Positions 17,439 to 26,768 of a stretch of 64,000 bases of DNA are shown here, piece by piece; the stretch's first letter is position 1; each line of letters opens with the position of its first letter. Source of the DNA: Bryobacterales bacterium (GTDB lineage: Bacteria > Acidobacteriota > Terriglobia > Bryobacterales > Bryobacteraceae). The position numbers and the translations under genes are program-made. The notes under the pieces were generated by a model, which had not been told where the DNA came from, did not search any database, and saw only the letters and a program-made list of their open reading frames with translations. Location: NCBI GenBank assembly GCA_947446025.1, contig CANFEY010000015.1:1-64000 (forward strand), written 5' to 3'.

Positions 17439-18350
17439 TTGGATTTGGCTCCCACACCGCACTCCCAACCCGAGGCCCAATCCGGCGTCGTCCGCGAAAC
17501 ATCGCTTGCCGGCATGAAACTGTTCGGCCGCGGCAAGGTTCGCGACGTATATGCGGGACCGGTCGGCGACCGTCTGCTGATCGTCACCACGGACCGCATT
17601 TCCGCGTTCGACTACATTCTGCCGACGGGGATTCCAGACAAGGGACGCGTGCTGACGCAGATGACGCTGTTCTGGCTGGAGTTCCTGCGCGACATTGTCC
17701 CCAACCACTATCTGAGCAGTTCCATTGAAGGCCTGCCGCCGGAAATGGCGGGGCGTTCGATGTGGGTGAAGCGCTGCGAGATGTTCCCGGTGGAGTGCGT
17801 GGTGCGCGGCTATCTTTCCGGCTCCGGCTGGAAGGATTACCAGAAGACCGGTTCGGTGTGCGGCATCGCGCTGCCTGCCGGGCTGCGCGAATCCGACAAG
17901 CTGCCCGAGCCCATTTTCACGCCGGCGACCAAGGCCGAAAGTGGGCACGACGAAAATATTTCGCTGGAGGAGGCGGGAAAACTCATCGGCATGGAGACCG
18001 CCGCCAGGCTGCGCGACCTCACGCTGGCGGTCTACCGGAAAGCTTCCGCATATGCGTTGACGAAGGGGATCATCATCGCCGATACGAAACTCGAATTCGG
18101 CACCGTGGATGGTGAGATCACTTTGGCGGATGAAGTTCTGACGCCGGACTCCTCCCGTTTTTGGCGCGCGGACGCTTACGAGCCGGCCCGTGCGCAGCTG
18201 TCCTTCGACAAGCAATTTGTCCGCGATTATCTGGAATCGATTCACTGGAACAAGCAACCTCCTGCTCCGGCGTTACCGGCGGAGGTGGCGGCCAAGACGG
18301 CAGAGAAATACAAAGAGGCGTACCGCATCTTGAGCGGGCGCGAGCTCTAA
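17439..18350 (+). CDS. purC: SAICAR synthase
   Basis: Phosphoribosylaminoimidazole-succinocarboxamide synthase, a cytosolic enzyme of purine synthesis joining CAIR and aspartate with ATP. The 303 residues contain [47 protein letters not shown] and IADTKLEFG, all hallmark segments. The start is uncertain: TTG 17439 gives the length shown, TTG 17445 is two codons later, and ATG 17514 would cut the family N-terminus short. A TATAAT at 17434-17439 overlaps the first TTG, so the transcript may begin near TTG 17445 and be leaderless. It is followed at two bases by a CvpA gene. Confidence 0.95.
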   Translation: MDLAPTPHSQPEAQSGVVRETSLAGMKLFGRGKVRDVYAGPVGDRLLIVTTDRISAFDYILPTGIPDKGRVLTQMTLFWLEFLRDIVPNHYLSSSIEGLPPEMAGRSMWVKRCEMFPVECVVRGYLSGSGWKDYQKTGSVCGIALPAGLRESDKLPEPIFTPATKAESGHDENISLEEAGKLIGMETAARLRDLTLAVYRKASAYALTKGIIIADTKLEFGTVDGEITLADEVLTPDSSRFWRADAYEPARAQLSFDKQFVRDYLESIHWNKQPPAPALPAEVAAKTAEKYKEAYRILSGREL

Positions 18351-18352
18351 CC

Positions 18353-19024
18353 ATGAATCTACTGGACTTGCTGCTTGCGGTGATTGTCGGTGGCTCGGTC
18401 ATCGCCGGGTTCATGTCTGGTTTCACCCGGGCGGCGCTGGGCTTGGTTTCGGCGTTCGCCGGCGTGATTCTGGGTTTCTGGTTTTACGCGGTTCCCGGCG
18501 GATGGTTTGTGGGCATCACGGGGTCGCAAACCGTGGCGAATCTGTTCGGATTCTTCGCGGTGTTTTTGCTGACATTGGCGGCGGGAGCGTTGGTGGCGCG
18601 GGCGATTTCCGGGCTGTTCAAGTTGGTCGGTCTATCGGGTCTGGATCGCTTGATGGGCGCGGGCTTCGGGTTGGTGCGCGGAACGTTTGTGGCCGCGGCC
18701 GCGGTGGCTGTCCTGGTGGCCGCTACGCCACGCCCGGTACCGAATTGGATGCAGGGGTCTTCGCTGCTGCCCTACGCGCTGGGCGCCTCGGACTTGGCCG
18801 CATCGTTGGCTCCGCAGTCGCTGAAGGATAGCCTCACCGGCAGCATCGGCGAGATCCGCAAGGCGTGGTCGGATGAAGTGGAGAAGGCCAAGCGTAAAGC
18901 CACCGGCGCGTTCACGCCGGAAGCGCCGCCGAAGGCCGTTGAGCCCATTCAGATCATTGCCCCGCAGCCCAAGGCTAAACGCAAGGCGCCCAAGGGAGCG
19001 CCGCCCAAGCCCGTGAAGCAATGA
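18353..19024 (+). CDS. CvpA-family membrane protein
   Basis: A 223-residue inner-membrane protein with about four hydrophobic segments in the first 125 residues (starting LLDLLLAVIVGGSVIAGFMS) and a charged, lysine/proline-rich C-terminal tail. This fits the CvpA family, tied to colicin V production in E. coli and more broadly to envelope maintenance. The link with purine genes is classical (cvpA-purF) and is echoed here by purC two bases upstream. Its TGA overlaps the ATG of the following phosphatase gene. Confidence 0.8.
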   Translation: MNLLDLLLAVIVGGSVIAGFMSGFTRAALGLVSAFAGVILGFWFYAVPGGWFVGITGSQTVANLFGFFAVFLLTLAAGALVARAISGLFKLVGLSGLDRLMGAGFGLVRGTFVAAAAVAVLVAATPRPVPNWMQGSSLLPYALGASDLAASLAPQSLKDSLTGSIGEIRKAWSDEVEKAKRKATGAFTPEAPPKAVEPIQIIAPQPKAKRKAPKGAPPKPVKQ

Positions 19025-19668
19025 GGTCCGCCGAACTTTTCGTCTTTGACCTGGACGGCACACTCATCGACTCGAAGACCGACCTGGTGAATTCGGTCAA
19101 TGCCACGCGCGCTTCGATGAACCTGGGCGCGCTCTCTGTGGAGACCATCTCTTCGTATGTCGGCGACGGTGCTGCTACGCTGATCAAGCGTGCCCTGCCC
19201 TCCGCGACGGAGGCGCAGCTTGAAGAGGCTCTGCGCTATTTCCTGGCCTACTACCGCGAACACATGCTGGATGCTACGACGCTTTATCCCGGCGTGCGGG
19301 AGGCGCTGGATGAACTGCACGCCGCGGGCAAGCCCATGGCGATCCTCACCAACAAACCGGTCAAGTTCAGCGTGACGCTGATTGAGCGGCTTGGCTTGCG
19401 CGGGCATTTTTTCAAGATCTATGGCGGAAACAGCTTTCCCGAGAAGAAGCCGCATCCGGGGGGGCTGCAGGCGTTGATGGAGGAGCGCTCCACGGGGCCG
19501 GAGCGTACGGTGATGATCGGGGATAGCGCTGTGGATGTGCAGACGGCTCGCAATGCGGGGGCACTGGCGTGCGGGGTGACGTGGGGGTTTCAGCCGGAGA
19601 CGCTGGTGACCACACCGCCGGACTTGACGATCAGCGACCTGCGGGAACTCTCGTTGCTGGTTTGCTAG
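19021..19668 (+). CDS. gph: Phosphoglycolate phosphatase-like HAD hydrolase
   Basis: A 215-residue HAD hydrolase. Motif I FDLDGTLIDS carries the nucleophile Asp10 and acid Asp12; motif II is ILTNKP, the lysine is in FPEKKPHPGG, and motif IV is MIGDSAVDVQTA. The alpha-helical cap between motifs I and II matches the Gph/PGP subgroup, which removes phosphate from 2-phosphoglycolate, a DNA-repair and oxygenase by-product. The start ATG overlaps the CvpA stop, so the three genes purC-cvpA-gph are probably one transcript. Other sugar phosphates cannot be excluded as substrates. Confidence 0.85.
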   Translation: MRSAELFVFDLDGTLIDSKTDLVNSVNATRASMNLGALSVETISSYVGDGAATLIKRALPSATEAQLEEALRYFLAYYREHMLDATTLYPGVREALDELHAAGKPMAILTNKPVKFSVTLIERLGLRGHFFKIYGGNSFPEKKPHPGGLQALMEERSTGPERTVMIGDSAVDVQTARNAGALACGVTWGFQPETLVTTPPDLTISDLRELSLLVC

Positions 19669-19673
19669 CGTCT

Positions 19674-19718
19674 GGCGTGAGCCTGGGGCCCCAAAAGTCG
19701 AAGCCCCAGGCTTACGCC
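19674..19718. repeat. 16-bp inverted repeat, dispersed-repeat type
   Basis: GGCGTGAGCCTGGGGC (19674-19689) pairs with its near-perfect complement at 19703-19718, one mismatch, across a 13-base loop, six bases after the gph stop. It can serve as a terminator. Its sequence resembles dispersed repeats I associate with Acidobacteria and Planctomycetes intergenic regions. The rest of 19669-19916 shows no gene. Confidence 0.6.
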
Positions 19719-19916
19719 GTGGGGCTACAATTCAAGCGATCAGGCCCTCTAGCAGGCTGCTGACAAACCGGAAATGGGCCGTCATCCATCCGCCGCCGCC
19801 CCAGTCGACCACGCCATCTGTCTAGGTGATGCGGTCATGCACGGCTGAGATGGTCACCGGCGGAGCTTTTCTGCATCAGCGATTGAATGGGGTAGAGTAC
19901 GCTAGAATCGTCCAAG

Positions 19917-20255
19917 ATGGCCTTCGACGAGACCTTGGGACAGCGCCTGCGCGCCGCGATGGAAGCCGAGTGCGGGCACGACACTCTGACCGAGAAGCGC
20001 ATGTTCGGCGGGCTGGGCCTAATGGTCAACGGCAACATGGCGTGCGGCATTATCGGCTACAACCTGATGGTGCGCGTGGGTCCTGGCGCGCATGAGGAAT
20101 GCATTGCTCTGCCCCACGCTGGTCCCATGGATTTTACCGGCCGGCCGATGAACGGGTATGTGTACGTCTATCCCGAAGGGCTGACGGCAGACCGGGAATT
20201 AAGGACGTGGGTGCGGCGAGGCTTGGCCTTTGTGCGGACGCTGCCTCCAAAGTAG
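19917..20255 (+). CDS. TfoX N-terminal domain protein
   Basis: A 112-residue protein matching the TfoX/Sxy N-terminal domain: TEKRMFGGLGLMVNGNMACG, then LMVRVGP and DFTGRPMNGYVYV are characteristic. In gammaproteobacteria TfoX activates competence genes, but stand-alone N-terminal-domain proteins are widespread and of unknown function. It is monocistronic and converges, with no gap, on the minus-strand gene that follows. Confidence 0.85.
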   Translation: MAFDETLGQRLRAAMEAECGHDTLTEKRMFGGLGLMVNGNMACGIIGYNLMVRVGPGAHEECIALPHAGPMDFTGRPMNGYVYVYPEGLTADRELRTWVRRGLAFVRTLPPK

Positions 20256-20621
20256 TCAGGCTGCTTGCGACAGCATCTTGATGTCCACGATCGGGGACGT
20301 GATGACGACGCCGGGGAAGCCGGGATGGCAGAACTCCATGTGCATGCCGCGGCCCAGGTAGTGCGTCCTGATCATAGAACCGCCCCAGGTGGAGCCGGAA
20401 ATCCGGACGAGCACCGGCTCGGGGCAGATTTCAGGGTGGCCGGCGATCCAAGCTTCGCCGTCGCGATCGAGCACGATTACGTAGTGGTGGTTTTGGGTTT
20501 CCACTTCGAGCGTGGACATGCGCGGCAGGAAGCGCAGGTCGACTCCGCCCTCGATCTCACTCTGAATGATGTTGCGGTTGATCTCGTCACTCAGATTTTG
20601 ATGTGGTTGAAACATCTCCAT
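20256..20621 (-). CDS. Conserved protein of unknown function
   Basis: A 121-residue soluble protein without signal peptide or membrane segment. A well-formed central part (YVIVLDRDGEAWIAGHPEIC, RISGSTWGGSMIRTHYLGRG) alternates hydrophobic residues as a beta-rich domain would. I do not recognise the family. Its stop abuts the TfoX stop on the other strand, and its start is divergent from the MATE gene across a region with a 12-bp inverted repeat. Confidence 0.6.
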   Translation of the reverse strand: MEMFQPHQNLSDEINRNIIQSEIEGGVDLRFLPRMSTLEVETQNHHYVIVLDRDGEAWIAGHPEICPEPVLVRISGSTWGGSMIRTHYLGRGMHMEFCHPGFPGVVITSPIVDIKMLSQAA

Positions 20622-20646
20622 AAAGTCTACCCTACTATTATGATGC

Positions 20647-20704
20647 TAACGCGGCCCGATGGTTTCACAAGTTCGGGGAAGCGCTTAAGTTCCGGGCCGC
20701 GTTA
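20647..20704. promoter_or_regulatory. 12-bp inverted repeat in divergent leader
   Basis: TAACGCGGCCCG at 20647-20658 is perfectly complementary to 20693-20704, enclosing 34 bases that contain a near-repeat (AAGTTCGGGG / AAGTTCCGGG). It lies 36 bases before the transporter start. It could be an RNA structure in the transporter leader or a regulator site; no riboswitch class is recognised. Confidence 0.45.
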
Positions 20705-20739
20705 AGCTTAGAAGACCGTAGATCTGAGGTTCTATTCCC

Positions 20740-22134
20740 CTGACTCCCGCAAATTCCTGGTGGGCCGCGCTGCGCGATGCCATCCGGGGCGTACATCACG
20801 ACTATACCGAAGGCAGCCTGAACAAGGCCATCGTGCTGCTGGCCGTGCCCATGGTGCTGGAAATGTGCATGGAGTCTCTGTTCGGGCTGGTGGACGTTTT
20901 CTGGGTCGCTCGGCTGGGCCCGGACGCGATTGCCACGGTGGGGCTGACCGAGACGGCGCTGACGCTGGTGTTCGTCATCGCGATTGGGCTGGCGACGGGG
21001 GCTGCGGCCGTGGTGGCCCGGCGGGTGGGAGAGAAGGATCCGGCGGCGGCGGGCGAGGCTGCAATTCAGGCGATCCTTCTGGGGTTGGTCATTTCGACGA
21101 TTGTAGCGGTGGTGGGCTTCATCTACGCGCCGGGAATACTGCGCATCCTGGGCGGGTCGGATGCTGTGGTGCGGACCGGCACGAGCTATACGCGGATCAT
21201 CATGTCCGGCAGCGCGACGGTGTTTCTGCTGTTTCTGATCAACTCCGTGTTCCGGGGCGCTGGCGACGCGGCGATGGCGATGCGGGTGTTGTGGGTGGCG
21301 AATCTGGTCAATATTTGCCTCAATCCGTTTCTGATCTTCGGGTGGGGGCCGTTTCCGGAGATGGGCGTGGCGGGTTCGGCGATCGGCACGACGATTGGGC
21401 GCGGTACGGGCGTGCTGCTGCAGTTGTGGATTCTGTTCAGTCCGCATGGACGCATCACGGTCCGACGGGATTTGATCCGCGTGGATGTCGCGGTGATGAC
21501 GACGATGCTCCGGCTGTCCGTGAGTGCGATGTTCCAGTATCTGGTGCAGATGGCGAGTTGGATCGCGGTGGTGCGCATCATCGCGGGCTTCTCCAGCGCC
21601 GCGGTGGCGGCCAACACGCTGGCCATCAAGATCGTGCTGTTCGCCATTCTGCCCAGCTGGGGTATGAGCAACGCCGCCGCAACGCTGGTGGGCCAGAACC
21701 TGGGTGCGAAGAAACCCGAACGCGCCGAGCAGGCCGTGTGGCGCACAGGCCTCTTCAATATGTGTTTCCTGGGGGCCATCGGCGTAGTGTTCTTCGTCTT
21801 CGCCGGCCCCATCATCGCGATCTTCACCGAGGACACTGAGGTAACGCCGATCGCCATCAACGGCCTGCGGATGTTGGCGCTGGGCAACGTGTCCTACGCG
21901 TACGGCATGGTGCTGACGGCGGCCTTCAACGGGGCCGGCGATACATTCACGCCCACGATGCTGAATCTGGTGTGCTTCTGGGTGGTGCAGATCCCGCTGG
22001 CGTATTTCCTGGCGATCCCGATGGCGATGGGTCCCGTAGGGGCGTGGACGGCGGTTTTGGTGGCGGACACGCTGCTGGCCGGTCTGGCGATGGTGATCTT
22101 CCGGCGCGGGAAGTGGAAGTTGACGAAGATTTAG
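20740..22134 (+). CDS. MATE-family efflux transporter
   Basis: About 464 residues with twelve hydrophobic segments typical of MATE antiporters, which export cationic drugs or metabolites with Na+ or H+ influx. Segments such as PMVLEMCMESLFGLVDVFWV, TGAAAVVARRVGEKDP, FRGAGDAAMAMRV and the second-half GAKKPERAEQAVWRTG match the family. No ATG, GTG or TTG occurs in frame between an upstream TGA and GTG 20833, yet the intervening residues (ALRDAIRGVHHDYTEGSLNK) look like the conserved N-terminus. I place the start at CTG 20740; ATT 20734, nearer a GAGG ribosome site, is an alternative. Confidence 0.85.
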   Translation: MTPANSWWAALRDAIRGVHHDYTEGSLNKAIVLLAVPMVLEMCMESLFGLVDVFWVARLGPDAIATVGLTETALTLVFVIAIGLATGAAAVVARRVGEKDPAAAGEAAIQAILLGLVISTIVAVVGFIYAPGILRILGGSDAVVRTGTSYTRIIMSGSATVFLLFLINSVFRGAGDAAMAMRVLWVANLVNICLNPFLIFGWGPFPEMGVAGSAIGTTIGRGTGVLLQLWILFSPHGRITVRRDLIRVDVAVMTTMLRLSVSAMFQYLVQMASWIAVVRIIAGFSSAAVAANTLAIKIVLFAILPSWGMSNAAATLVGQNLGAKKPERAEQAVWRTGLFNMCFLGAIGVVFFVFAGPIIAIFTEDTEVTPIAINGLRMLALGNVSYAYGMVLTAAFNGAGDTFTPTMLNLVCFWVVQIPLAYFLAIPMAMGPVGAWTAVLVADTLLAGLAMVIFRRGKWKLTKI

Positions 22135-22190
22135 GCGGGCAGCGTTCCTTTGGCACCTGCCGCCCGCCAGCGCCGCTCAGCCGAGCCTGC

Positions 22191-22390
22191 TCCTACGTCT
22201 ACCACACAGCGCAACAGATGGAGGTCTCCGCGCGTAGAGCGGGGATATCCAAGAGCCGCTGGATCGCTGAGGCAGTTCGCGGCAAAAGTGCCGATGAATG
22301 GCCCCAGGCCGTCAGGGACCTGAGCGGTGCGTGGCAGAACTTCCCCGAGGCCTCGGAGATTCGCAAGGCCGTCGGCACCGGCGGCGAACC
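22191..22390 (+). pseudogene. Ribbon-helix-helix antitoxin remnant
   Basis: The frame reads SYVYHTAQQMEVSARRAGIS followed by KSRWIAEAVRGKSADEWPQA and VRDLSGAWQNFPEASEIRK, the pattern of a CopG-like ribbon-helix-helix antitoxin. There is no start codon before the conserved part (the ATG at 22218 falls inside it), and the frame then runs on into unrelated sequence without a proper end. No toxin gene follows. I take it as a broken antitoxin left from a toxin-antitoxin pair. Confidence 0.6.
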
Positions 22391-22877
22391 GATTTGCCAA
22401 CCAGCGGTGACCCGCTTGCTCCGCCGAGACTGGAGCGGGAAATTCACACGCTCCTGCGCATGCAAGTGCGCGGCCACCCCGAACGCGGCCGCCGCAAAGA
22501 GGTTTCTCGCAGACGGGTGGCCGTTAGGTCCGAACATGCCCATGAGCCTATTAGCCGGAATTGACGTAGCCTGCTCGAGCTGCTGGACCCCAACCGTAGC
22601 GCTGGTGAATACTTTTGAAGAGGTCCTTCTAATTCTTGGCAGCAATGCCATGCTCCTTGTCGTTCCCGTCCAGACAAGTAGTTGCATCGGCGCACGGCGT
22701 TCACCGATGCCGCTAAAGCGTAGATTCCGTGACTTGATCGCTATATCTAGTGCCCTCTGCCACCGACCCCCAACCCCCAGTATCCGACCCGCTTTACTTT
22801 CCTTCCGATTCAGTCTAAGATAGTCCGGTACCTTCCCCCGAGGTTGTCCGTGTTCCACTCCATAAAAAGGCTCCTTC
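22391..22877. other. Intergenic region before smc, no gene recognised
   Basis: About 490 bases with broken open frames on both strands and lower GC toward the right. It may contain the decayed partner of the antitoxin remnant, but no motif of a PIN or RelE toxin could be read in any frame. Confidence 0.5.
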
Positions 22878-25800
22878 ATGCTGAAGCTCAAACGCGTTGA
22901 TATCCAAGGGTTTAAGTCCTTCTACGACCGCACCGACATGAAGTTTCATGGGTCGGGGATTGCGGCTATTGTGGGACCGAATGGGTGCGGGAAATCGAAC
23001 ATTAGCGACGCGATCAGCTGGGTGCTGGGGGAGCAGTCGGCCAAGTCGCTGCGCGGGGCGCGGATGGAAGACGTGATCTTCGCGGGCACGCGGGAGCGGA
23101 AGCCGCTGGGGATGGCGCAGGTCACGCTCACCATGGTCGGGGTAGAACCGCTGGCGCACTCGCTGCTACAGGGCGAGCCCATTGGCGACACCGCGCCCAC
23201 CGACAAGCCCGCCATCGCAGAAGATGTCGTCATCACCCGCCGTTTGTACCGGTCCGGCGAATCCGAGTATCTGGTGAACGGCAAGCAAGCCCGCCTCCGC
23301 GACATCCAGGACCTATTCAGCGGCACCGGCCTTGGGCCCGAGTCCTACGCCATCATCGAGCAGGGCCGCATCGGGCAGATTCTGTCGAACAAACCGGCCG
23401 ACCGCCGGGCCATCATCGAAGAAGCCGCCGGCATCGGCAAGTACAAGACCCGCAAGCGCCTCGCCGAATCGAAGCTCGAATCTTCGCGGCAGAACCTTGC
23501 CCGTGTGTTTGACATCCTGGAAGAAGTCAGCCGGCAGGTGAACTCGCTCAAGCGGCAGGCTTCGAAGGCCAAGCGCTACGAGGAACTGCGTGGAGACATG
23601 ATCGGCCACCTGCGCCGAGCAGTATCCGGCCGCTTCGTCGTGTTGCAGCGCGAAGCCACGGTGCTCACCACCGATCTCGCCCAGGCGCAGGCGAATTTTC
23701 AAGAACTCTCCACCAAGTTGATGGAGCAGGAGCGTGACCACGCTCAAACCCAAGAAACGTGTTACCGCACGGAAGCCGAGCTGACCACCGCTCGCGCGCG
23801 CGTCGCCGAACTGAACCTGGAGTCGGAACGGACACGCGGACGTCTGGAATTGCAGGCCAAGCAGATAGGAGGAATCGACGAACGCATGGCAGCGGGGGAG
23901 GCCGAAACACAGGACCTCGACGCACGCCGCCAACGCGAACAAGCCGAATTCGATGCCCATGCGCAGCGCGTGGCGGAACTCGAAGCCGGAATTTCGTCGA
24001 TGCGCGAACGTCTGCAATCGAAGACCGGAGAGCGCGACGCGCTGCAAGCCGAACTACGGCAGCGCGAGCGCGGCATTGATGAGGCACGTCAGGTGGTGCT
24101 GCGCCTGGTGAACGAGGCGTCCACACTGCGGAATCAGGTGGTGCAGATCGACGAGTATCTGGCGGGCATCGAGCGCGACACGGCTCGCAACAAGCGCGAT
24201 GAAGACGCGGCTGTGATGGACCTGGCGCGGCTCGATCACGTAAAAGAAGCGCTCTCCGCCAAATTGTCGGAACGGCAGATGGAGCTGGAATCCCTGGCGG
24301 ACCGCCGCAAGCGGGTCGATGAAGACCTGCAGTCGCGACGGGCGCAGATGCACGCTTCGCGGCAGCAGCTGGAAGCGATCCGGGCCAACTTGGCCAAGCA
24401 GAAAGCCCGGCGCGATTCGCTGGATGAGATTCTTTCGCACCGGGCATACACCACCGAATCGGTGAAGCGCCTCTTCACGGCCATTGAGCGCGGCAACGTC
24501 GGCGGCTTCAAGCCGATGGGCGTGTTGGCTGATTTCGTGGAACTCACCGACCCCACCTGGGAAAAAGCGTCGGAAACCTTTCTCCACGAAGAACTGGAAT
24601 TTGTTGTCGTAAAAGATTGGTCCGAGGCCAACACCGGCATCAGCGTGATGAGCGCCGAGGCCGACGGGCGGGCGACGTTCCTGGTTCACCACAGCGATCA
24701 GCAGGTGGCACCGGCGTCGCAGCGGCCTGACGATGCGGCCATCGTGGCGCGGCTCAGCGATTCACTGCGCCTGACCAATGGATTCTCGCAGGCTCCGCAG
24801 GGACTGCTTCCCCGCCTGGCGAATTGTTTTCTGGTTCATGAACATTCAGATGCGCAGCGGCTTGCGGGGCTGCATCCTGAGTCGCACTTCCTGCTGCAGG
24901 ATGGCACCAGCTACCACGGGTCGGCTGTAACGGGCGGACGGAAAACGGGTGGCGGTCCGCTGGCGCTCAAGCGCGAACTGCGCGAACTCAACACGGTGGT
25001 GGAGCATCACCAGCGCGATCTCGACATTCTCACCGCAAATCTGGAAGAACTCGAACAAGGCGCGGGCCGCTTGGCGGAAGAGCTGGAACACGTCCGCACG
25101 CAGCAGCAGAATCAGGAAAAGGACGCGTTGGCGCTGGACCACGAACAGCGCAAGTTGGCCGAAGAGAGCGCGCGTGCAGGCTCGCGGCTGTCGACGGCGC
25201 GCTTGGAACTGGAGCGCCTCACGCGCTCTGAAGAACAATCCCGTGCGAAGCGCGAAGAGAGCTACGGCCTGGTGGCAAGGCGCGAGGAACAGCGCTTCGA
25301 ACAGGAGAAGGTCCTGGAGGCCGTTCGCGCTGAGATCGAAGGCCTGCAAGCCCGCGTTCATGCGCTCAACGAGGAGCATTCCAGCCTGCGCTCTGAGCTG
25401 GCCAGTGTGGAAGAGCGGCAACGTGCCGAAAAGGGCGCGACGAATCGGGTGCAGGAGCAGATCCGGCAGATCGAGTTCCGCCGTGAGGAACTGGCGCGGA
25501 ACATTGAACGCATGGGCCTGGAACGCGCGCGCCTGTTGGGCGACAACGTGGAGCTGGACAAGCGAGCTGCGGAACTGGGCGAAGCCACCGGTATCGCGGT
25601 AGCCGACGTCGCGCGCTTGCATGCCTTGGAGACGGAAGGCCGGGCCGCACTGCTGGCGTTGGACGAATCACTGCGCAACCTGCGCAATGAATCGCAATCG
25701 GCGCAGGAACGCCGGGCCACTATCGAGCTCGAACTGGTCAAGAAGCAGAGCGACCTGAAGCATTTGGATGAGACCAGCCGCAAGGATCTGAACGTGGCCG

Positions 25801-26531
25801 CTTCGGAAATCGAAGTGGAAGGCGAGATGGACGAGGCGGCGGTGCTGGACGCCGAGGAACAATCCAGCGCGGTCCGCAACCGCATTGAAGCTTTGGGCGC
25901 GGTCAACCCGCAGGCGCTGGAAGAGTTCGAGGAAGCCAGCCAGCGCTATGAATTCCTGAACACGCAGCGCCAGGATCTGCTCGACTCGATTCGCGATACG
26001 GAGAAGGCGATTCAGGAGCTGGACAACGAATCCCGCCGGCGGTTCAAGGAGACGTTCGACATCGTCAACGAGAACTTCCGCGGGATGTTCAAGACGCTGT
26101 TCGGCGGCGGTGAGGGCGAGATGCGCCTGACCGACGAGAGCAACCTGGCCGATAGCGGCATCGACATCCTGGCGTCGCCCCCCGGCAAGAAGCTGCAAAA
26201 CGTGGCGCTGCTATCGGGCGGCGAAAAGTCGCTCACCGCGATGGCGCTGCTGATGGCGATTTTCAAGTACACGCCCAGCCCGTTCTGCATCCTGGACGAA
26301 GTCGACGCCCCGCTGGACGAATCCAACATCCAGCGCCTGGCGCGCCTGATCAAGGAGATGTCCACCGAGACGCAATTCATCGTGATCACGCACGCCAAGC
26401 GGACGATGGAGATGGCGCAGTCGCTTTACGGCGTCACCATGCAGGAGCCGGGCTTGTCCACGCTGGTAAGCGTCCGCTTTGATGCGCCGCAGCCGGTGGT
26501 GGAGCAGGCCGCGCAATTGGCCGCGGTCTAA
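22878..26531 (+). CDS. smc: Chromosome segregation ATPase SMC
   Basis: A 1217-residue SMC protein that, with ScpA and ScpB, compacts and resolves chromosomes. Walker A GPNGCGKS lies at residues 33-40; a long coiled coil (about 170-500) leads to the hinge (about 510-680, with FKPMGVLADFV and GSAVTGGRKTGGGPL); a second coiled coil (about 690-1010) returns to the C-terminal head with signature LSGGEK at 1112-1117 and Walker B CILDEVD near 1137. Length is normal. ATG 22878 follows an AAAAAGG ribosome site. No scp gene is adjacent. Confidence 0.97.
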   Translation: MLKLKRVDIQGFKSFYDRTDMKFHGSGIAAIVGPNGCGKSNISDAISWVLGEQSAKSLRGARMEDVIFAGTRERKPLGMAQVTLTMVGVEPLAHSLLQGEPIGDTAPTDKPAIAEDVVITRRLYRSGESEYLVNGKQARLRDIQDLFSGTGLGPESYAIIEQGRIGQILSNKPADRRAIIEEAAGIGKYKTRKRLAESKLESSRQNLARVFDILEEVSRQVNSLKRQASKAKRYEELRGDMIGHLRRAVSGRFVVLQREATVLTTDLAQAQANFQELSTKLMEQERDHAQTQETCYRTEAELTTARARVAELNLESERTRGRLELQAKQIGGIDERMAAGEAETQDLDARRQREQAEFDAHAQRVAELEAGISSMRERLQSKTGERDALQAELRQRERGIDEARQVVLRLVNEASTLRNQVVQIDEYLAGIERDTARNKRDEDAAVMDLARLDHVKEALSAKLSERQMELESLADRRKRVDEDLQSRRAQMHASRQQLEAIRANLAKQKARRDSLDEILSHRAYTTESVKRLFTAIERGNVGGFKPMGVLADFVELTDPTWEKASETFLHEELEFVVVKDWSEANTGISVMSAEADGRATFLVHHSDQQVAPASQRPDDAAIVARLSDSLRLTNGFSQAPQGLLPRLANCFLVHEHSDAQRLAGLHPESHFLLQDGTSYHGSAVTGGRKTGGGPLALKRELRELNTVVEHHQRDLDILTANLEELEQGAGRLAEELEHVRTQQQNQEKDALALDHEQRKLAEESARAGSRLSTARLELERLTRSEEQSRAKREESYGLVARREEQRFEQEKVLEAVRAEIEGLQARVHALNEEHSSLRSELASVEERQRAEKGATNRVQEQIRQIEFRREELARNIERMGLERARLLGDNVELDKRAAELGEATGIAVADVARLHALETEGRAALLALDESLRNLRNESQSAQERRATIELELVKKQSDLKHLDETSRKDLNVAASEIEVEGEMDEAAVLDAEEQSSAVRNRIEALGAVNPQALEEFEEASQRYEFLNTQRQDLLDSIRDTEKAIQELDNESRRRFKETFDIVNENFRGMFKTLFGGGEGEMRLTDESNLADSGIDILASPPGKKLQNVALLSGGEKSLTAMALLMAIFKYTPSPFCILDEVDAPLDESNIQRLARLIKEMSTETQFIVITHAKRTMEMAQSLYGVTMQEPGLSTLVSVRFDAPQPVVEQAAQLAAV

Positions 26532-26601
26532 TCGGCACGCTGAAGGCCTTTCCCGGCAGTGGAATTTCTGGGCTGCTGAAAAGTCAGTGAGGACCGCAGG
26601 T

Positions 26602-26621
26602 CGCAGGCGAAACCGCCTGCG
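26602..26621. repeat. Short stem-loop, REP-like (copy B)
   Basis: CGCAGGCG at 26602-26609 and CGCCTGCG at 26614-26621 form a perfect eight-pair stem with an AAAC loop, 70 bases after smc. It resembles the hairpins at 13308 and 37198 and may terminate smc transcription. The rest of 26532-26768 holds no gene. Confidence 0.5.
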
Positions 26622-26768
26622 CTAACTTCTAGAGACTCTCCGGGCATTTGGCGAGGCGATTCCAATGCCCTCAAGCTTAGCCGGAGAGGTCGAGATCAGC
26701 ACCTCGGCATAAATCGATGCAAGGAACTCCGGGGTGGTAGCATTCCCTCAGTGAGAGGATTTTCGATC

